Assembly: GCF_000003815.2 (NCBI RefSeq)
Contig: NC_049996.1
Span: forward strand, 4,282,525 to 4,346,524
Direction of reading: 5' to 3'
DNA: 64,000 nucleotides
Source of the DNA: Branchiostoma floridae
Lineage: Eukaryota > Chordata > Leptocardii > Amphioxiformes > Branchiostomatidae
Position numbers and translations under genes: made by a program. This document shows positions 39,901 to 45,300 of the stretch, piece after piece; positions within the stretch are counted from its first letter, which is position 1, and every line of letters begins with the position of its first letter. The notes under the pieces were generated by a model. It had not been told where the DNA came from. It worked only from the letters and a program-made list of their open reading frames with translations, and made no database searches.

Positions 39901-42308
39901 CTTTAATTTGACCAAACTCTTGATAAGATGGGTTCCATGTGTCATCGAAAGTACTCAATTTTTATATTTTTCGTTATCTATGAGGAAAATGAAACTTTCT
40001 GTTTTGGGGACTTTTTAATTTTCAATTTCAAGCAAAGTTACAGTCGAAAATATGCATAAAATTGGCATTTGAACTTAATTACCAATAATTTGAAGTCGAA
40101 GGCTAAATTAAAAAAAAAAAAACAGAAATGTCGGGAAAACCGTTGCCGTCATTTTGAGTCGTCAATGAGTCCAATTGGACTCTTCTTGGTTGGGATCTTA
40201 AACGATGTTTGCAAGCATGTCATGCCGCACGGATAGCGAGAGGGTGTAATTAATACCAGTATTAACAACACTTATAATATTCAAGGTCACTAACAAAAAC
40301 GCCAGTAGCATCGTTACATATCACAGGTCCCCCAAAAAGTGACAGAATAGATGCACTGTCCAGGAAATTGTTTATATTGGTGAAAAACTATATTTTTTTC
40401 CTGATTCAAAGTGTTTTGGGAAAAAGGCCAGAAAGCACTGTTTTACCTGCAATGACCGCAGATGACATAAATAGAACACGGGTTCGGTTCGAATTACAGC
40501 AGATCGAACATCGTACGTGGAACAAGGTTCAAATTCGGCAAGACATGGGAGATTTTGAGCCCGAATTTGACCACGGTGAAATTTTGGCTAACAACATTTT
40601 GTAAAAAGTTACAGAGTTTGGTAGCTTGAACGCAAGCGGTTCAGGATTTATGCGACATGAAACTTGGTAGATGCCTAAAAAAACCTTCCATGGTTTTAAT
40701 AGGTTTAGGGAAAATGTGGTCCTCTTGATCTTTTGCATAAATTATGATAAAGAGTTGGAATTATTCCCACCTGAACGCGCCTAAATGTCCCTCTTACATT
40801 GATGAAATAATGCATATACAATAATCGCCGATATGGAAATATTTTGGGGTCTGTTGGGATACCACTTGGTCATTTTAGTCTCAAAAAAGGTCGGGTGCTT
40901 GAAGGTTAATGATGTTCAAGGACCCACTAGTGAAATGCATGATCATTTTCTGTTAGTCAACTCGTGCGGAAGGGTGCTTTGCGTGAGTGCTTTCCTCGAC
41001 AATATCTTCAAGCAATTTTTCTAAAAGATCTAAACTAACTATCTTTAGCATAATCTTTCTTATTGGCTTTGTAAATTACAATACCCAGATTTGCCCGTCT
41101 GCGTGGACATGGGCCCTCCGGATCACGGCAGTAGAAGCCCTGAGAAGAGGTTTTACACCGTGGGAGAAAAGGTCACGTACACCTGCGACGACGGGTACAC
41201 ACTCGACTCCATGCATACCAGCAGAGTCAGGTGCCTAGGGGATGGCATCTGGCAATATGACAAGCCCAGCTGTTCAGGTGATTGTGACAGAGTTGTCGGT
41301 GTGAAAAATCCAGCATTCTCTACAATGACGTACATTCTAAGTTTAGTGCTTAGTGTAAAATTGAAAGATGTGGCCCGAGGATTCGTATTCTTTAAGTAGT
41401 TAATACTTGAAGGCAATCGTATCATATTCTATATGATTGCTGTTTTTGTAAAAGCAGAGGTGGGAGTGACAATATGTTATGTATAACGAAGAAACTCTAT
41501 TTGGCAGCTATAATAGAAAATATTTAGTTATAAATTTGAAAGCCAAACATCACGATGTAAGAAAACCACATCTTTTCTGTACCTTTTCGAACATATTGCA
41601 TAAAACATTTAAATGCCTCTGAAACATACGCAAAAACACACGACATTTCACATCACATTAAAAGTGCCCAAAGATCCTTTTAAAAGCCAGGTACACCTTT
41701 CAGTTGTCTTTGTTATATGATTCTAAAACCAGCTGAACTATTTAGCTCGTTTTACTCTGTATAAATGCTTCTAGAACCCTGCCTAAATAACTGATAATAG
41801 TTGCTAGTCCCTACATCTAACATTCCAAACATTTTGACACAAATGTCGATTTGCATTTGATGCAAGTTATCTTCATAACGATGGACATGCATCATTGCCC
41901 TCCTTAGTGAACATTAGGGCCACGCTACATGACGACCTAATTAATGGGTACAGTTCAAACCAGGCGCCTGAAACTGAGAGTGAGAACCACACAGTTATCA
42001 TCTTCAGTGGCATCGTGGAACAGATCATCGACCTGGTAAGCTTTAGTATCTGTAATAAATTGTATATATGAGAGTTTGCAGGGTATATAGCAAAAGAAAA
42101 TTGATGGAGGTAACAAAATGCTTTAACTTTTTTTCAGGACGAAAAGAAGGAGCTTCTGGCTGCCTCCCTAGTCATCGAATTCGTAAGTAGACCCGGCTAT
42201 AACACCTTCAGCATATGGACCCCTACACTTACTCTGAAGAGGAAGTATGTAGTCGTCTCTTTTATAATATTATTAAAATTACGTCAGGTCTAATTCGCTT
42301 TCCCCAAA

Positions 42309-42383
<75 letters not shown>

Positions 42384-45300
42384 TGTGTGTGTGTGTGCGT
42401 GTGTGTATGTGTGTTTGGTGTTTTTTGTGTGCCTTTATGTTTGCATGCGTGTTGGGTGGGTCTGTGATTGTTTGAGTGTGTGTGTGTGTTTTGTGTATGT
42501 GTGCTTGTATGTGTGGTGTCTGTGTGAGTGTGTGTCTGTTTTTGTGTGTGTGTTTACATGTGTGTTGGGTGGGTGGGTTTTTGTCTGTGTGTGTGTGTGT
42601 GTACGTGTCTGTCTGTCTGTTTTGTGTTTGTGCTTGCATGTGTGTTGTCTGTGTGTCTGTTTTTGTGTGTGCGTTTGCTGTTTTGTTTCTGTGTGTTGGT
42701 GTATTTGCATGTGTGTTGCGTCTGTCTCTTTTTCTTTGAGCATGCAGTGTGTGTGTTTGCATGTGTTGTGTGTGTGTGTGCGTGTTAGATGGTGTGTTTG
42801 CATATGTATTGTGTGTTTTTTGTGTGTGTCAGCCTCTTTGTCTTTGTGTGTCTGTTGTGTGTGTCTGTTTGCATGTGTGTTTGTGTTTGAGAGTGTGTGT
42901 CTGTTTTTGTGTGTGTTTTTGTCTTTGTGCGTGTGACGCGAAGAAATCTGTTGACCATCCGCCGGCACGTAAAAGGCCATTTCTATTCGTAAAAGAAAAA
43001 TGATATTTTTTGTTACCACACAGTGCTGATGGTAAGTACACAGGCTTGCCTAAGGACGTACCGGTGCTGATCAGCTCGGATGGTACTATAACGTGGACAG
43101 TAGAGACTCTGACCAGCACCATCTGTGATGCAGACCCGTTCCTCTTCCCTGCCGATACCATGGAATGCCACATTTGTTTTTCCTTGTCTGCAATTGACCA
43201 AACCATCGGTAAGGTTGTCTAAATATGTCCTGGTAACACAACATTTATTTCATTTTATTGGTGTTCATTGGTGTTCCACTTCCAGTAAACTTTATGGATA
43301 CCATTCCCTGTAGGCCTGTACAATAACCAACCAATGCTCTTAGGCACACACAAAAAAAACACGAAAGACACAAATTGCAATACGGTATAACAGCCAGACT
43401 TCTTCCTATAATGCCGAGGCATGATATGTTTTAATGATCTGTTGAACACAGAATGCGGAGGGGGCAGTTCCTGTGACGTCTGGTCTACTCCAAAACAGGA
43501 AGGCGAATGGAATCGGAAGGACAAGGTATTTGGGGAAGGCAACAAGAAGGCGTGCTTCGCTATTAATCTGGAAAGGATCCCGCTGTTCCACATCGCCACG
43601 ACTGTTGGCCCCTGCGTCATCCTGGTGGTGCTGATGACCATCACCTTCCTCATGCCCATAGACAAGGGAGACCGGATCTCCTTCGGAGTGACCATCCTGC
43701 TCTCCATGGTCGTGTCTCTCGTGTTCGTCACGGAGGTACTTCCTGTGAAAGGAGCGCTGCCGTTTTTCGGTGAGGACAGAAAATTGTCACATTTCCCCGC
43801 AAAATTTTCCCGACCAACCCTTTTTTTGCTACTAAGACTAAATTACCTGAATGAACTTTGAGTAGATAGATTACACCGACAAATCAGCTAAATCCATTTA
43901 TGGAGCATTTCGTTAACTGTTCAATGAAAAAGTCTAAGGGTCCTTCACTATGTGAGTAAATGAAATAAATCTGCCCGAATTTGCAGATTGTATCTTCAGT
44001 ACAAACCTGGTATCGTCATAAGTTGTTTACTGTGTATGCAGTAAAAAATAAAACAAAACAAATACCATGATTCATATTACAGCCACTCTGATCGTCGTGT
44101 GCATGGGTCTGATGGGACTTTTCCTGTTCTTCACCATGTACATCATCATCATTCACGACATGGAGGGGAGTCTGTCTCCAATGGCGAAGACTTTCTTCCT
44201 CTATTACATGGCGAGGTACGTGCTACTCGTCACAATATAAAGGTCCTGGATTAAGTAGAGCAAATAGAATGCATAGGAAATCAGGTACGTTGAAGCTTGA
44301 TTCACTCTTTGTTGGTGTGTCGGATGGTTCCACTTCATTGTCGATTTCAGATATTATACATAACTTTCAGGATAGTTTGCCAATGCCAGCAAACGGCATG
44401 TTACGGAGTTCTTGCAGATACAGGCTGATTTCATTTCAGTTGAATACTGTTGATCACATGTTGTTTGATGCCTCGTTTACCAAACAAATCAATGATCTGG
44501 ATCATTTACATGGAGACAAACATGAATGACAAGTATCCACATCATTCTCTTTCCTTCTTGTCAATGTTGATAAGGTCCCTGCTGCTCGGAGACCTCACAG
44601 AGAAGGAGGCTGCGAGCGGGGAAGGAGAGACAGGCCTGACCGGCGGGAAGCCGGCCTCGTCTGAGCGGGCCAACCACGACATTCCTACGGCTGATGTATT
44701 TGATGACGTGGTGAAGGTCAATGGAAAGACCCCATCTGATGTCTTTGATGACGTAGTGAAGGTCGACTTGGAGACCCTGGCTAAAGTCTCCGATGACGTA
44801 GTGAAGGTCGACCTGGAGACCCCAGCTGAAGTCTCCGATGACGTGGTGAAGGTCGACCTGGAGACCCCAGCTGAAGTCTCCGATGACGTGGTGAAGGTCG
44901 ACGTGGAGACCCCAGCTAAAGTCTCCGATGGCGTAGTGAAGGTCAACCTGGAGACCCCAGCTGAAGTCTCCGATGACGTGGTGAAGGTCGACGTGGAGAC
45001 CCCAGCTAAAGTCTCCGATGGCGTAGTGAAGGTCAACCTGGAGACCCCAGCTGAAGTCTCCGATGACGTGGTGAAGGTCGACGTGGAGACCCCAGCTGAA
45101 GTCTCCGATGGCGTAGTGAAGGTCAACCTGGAGACCCCAGCAGAAGTCTCCGATGGCGTAGTGAAGGTCAACCGGAGACCCCAGCTGAAGTCTCCGATGA
45201 CGTAGGGAAGGTCGACCTGGAGACCCCAGCTGAAGTCTCCGATGACGTGGTGAAGGTCGACATGGAGACCCCAGCTGAAGTCTCCGATGACGTGGTGAAG

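Noticed and set aside
42313-43019. Long frames on both strands rich in Cys/Val or His/Thr
   Set aside because: They arise from (TA)n and GT-rich simple sequence and overlap each other in many frames; only 43024-43208 is coding.
43255-43731. Minus-strand frame of 158 residues
   Set aside because: Antisense of exon 21, whose plus frame encodes TM1-TM2.
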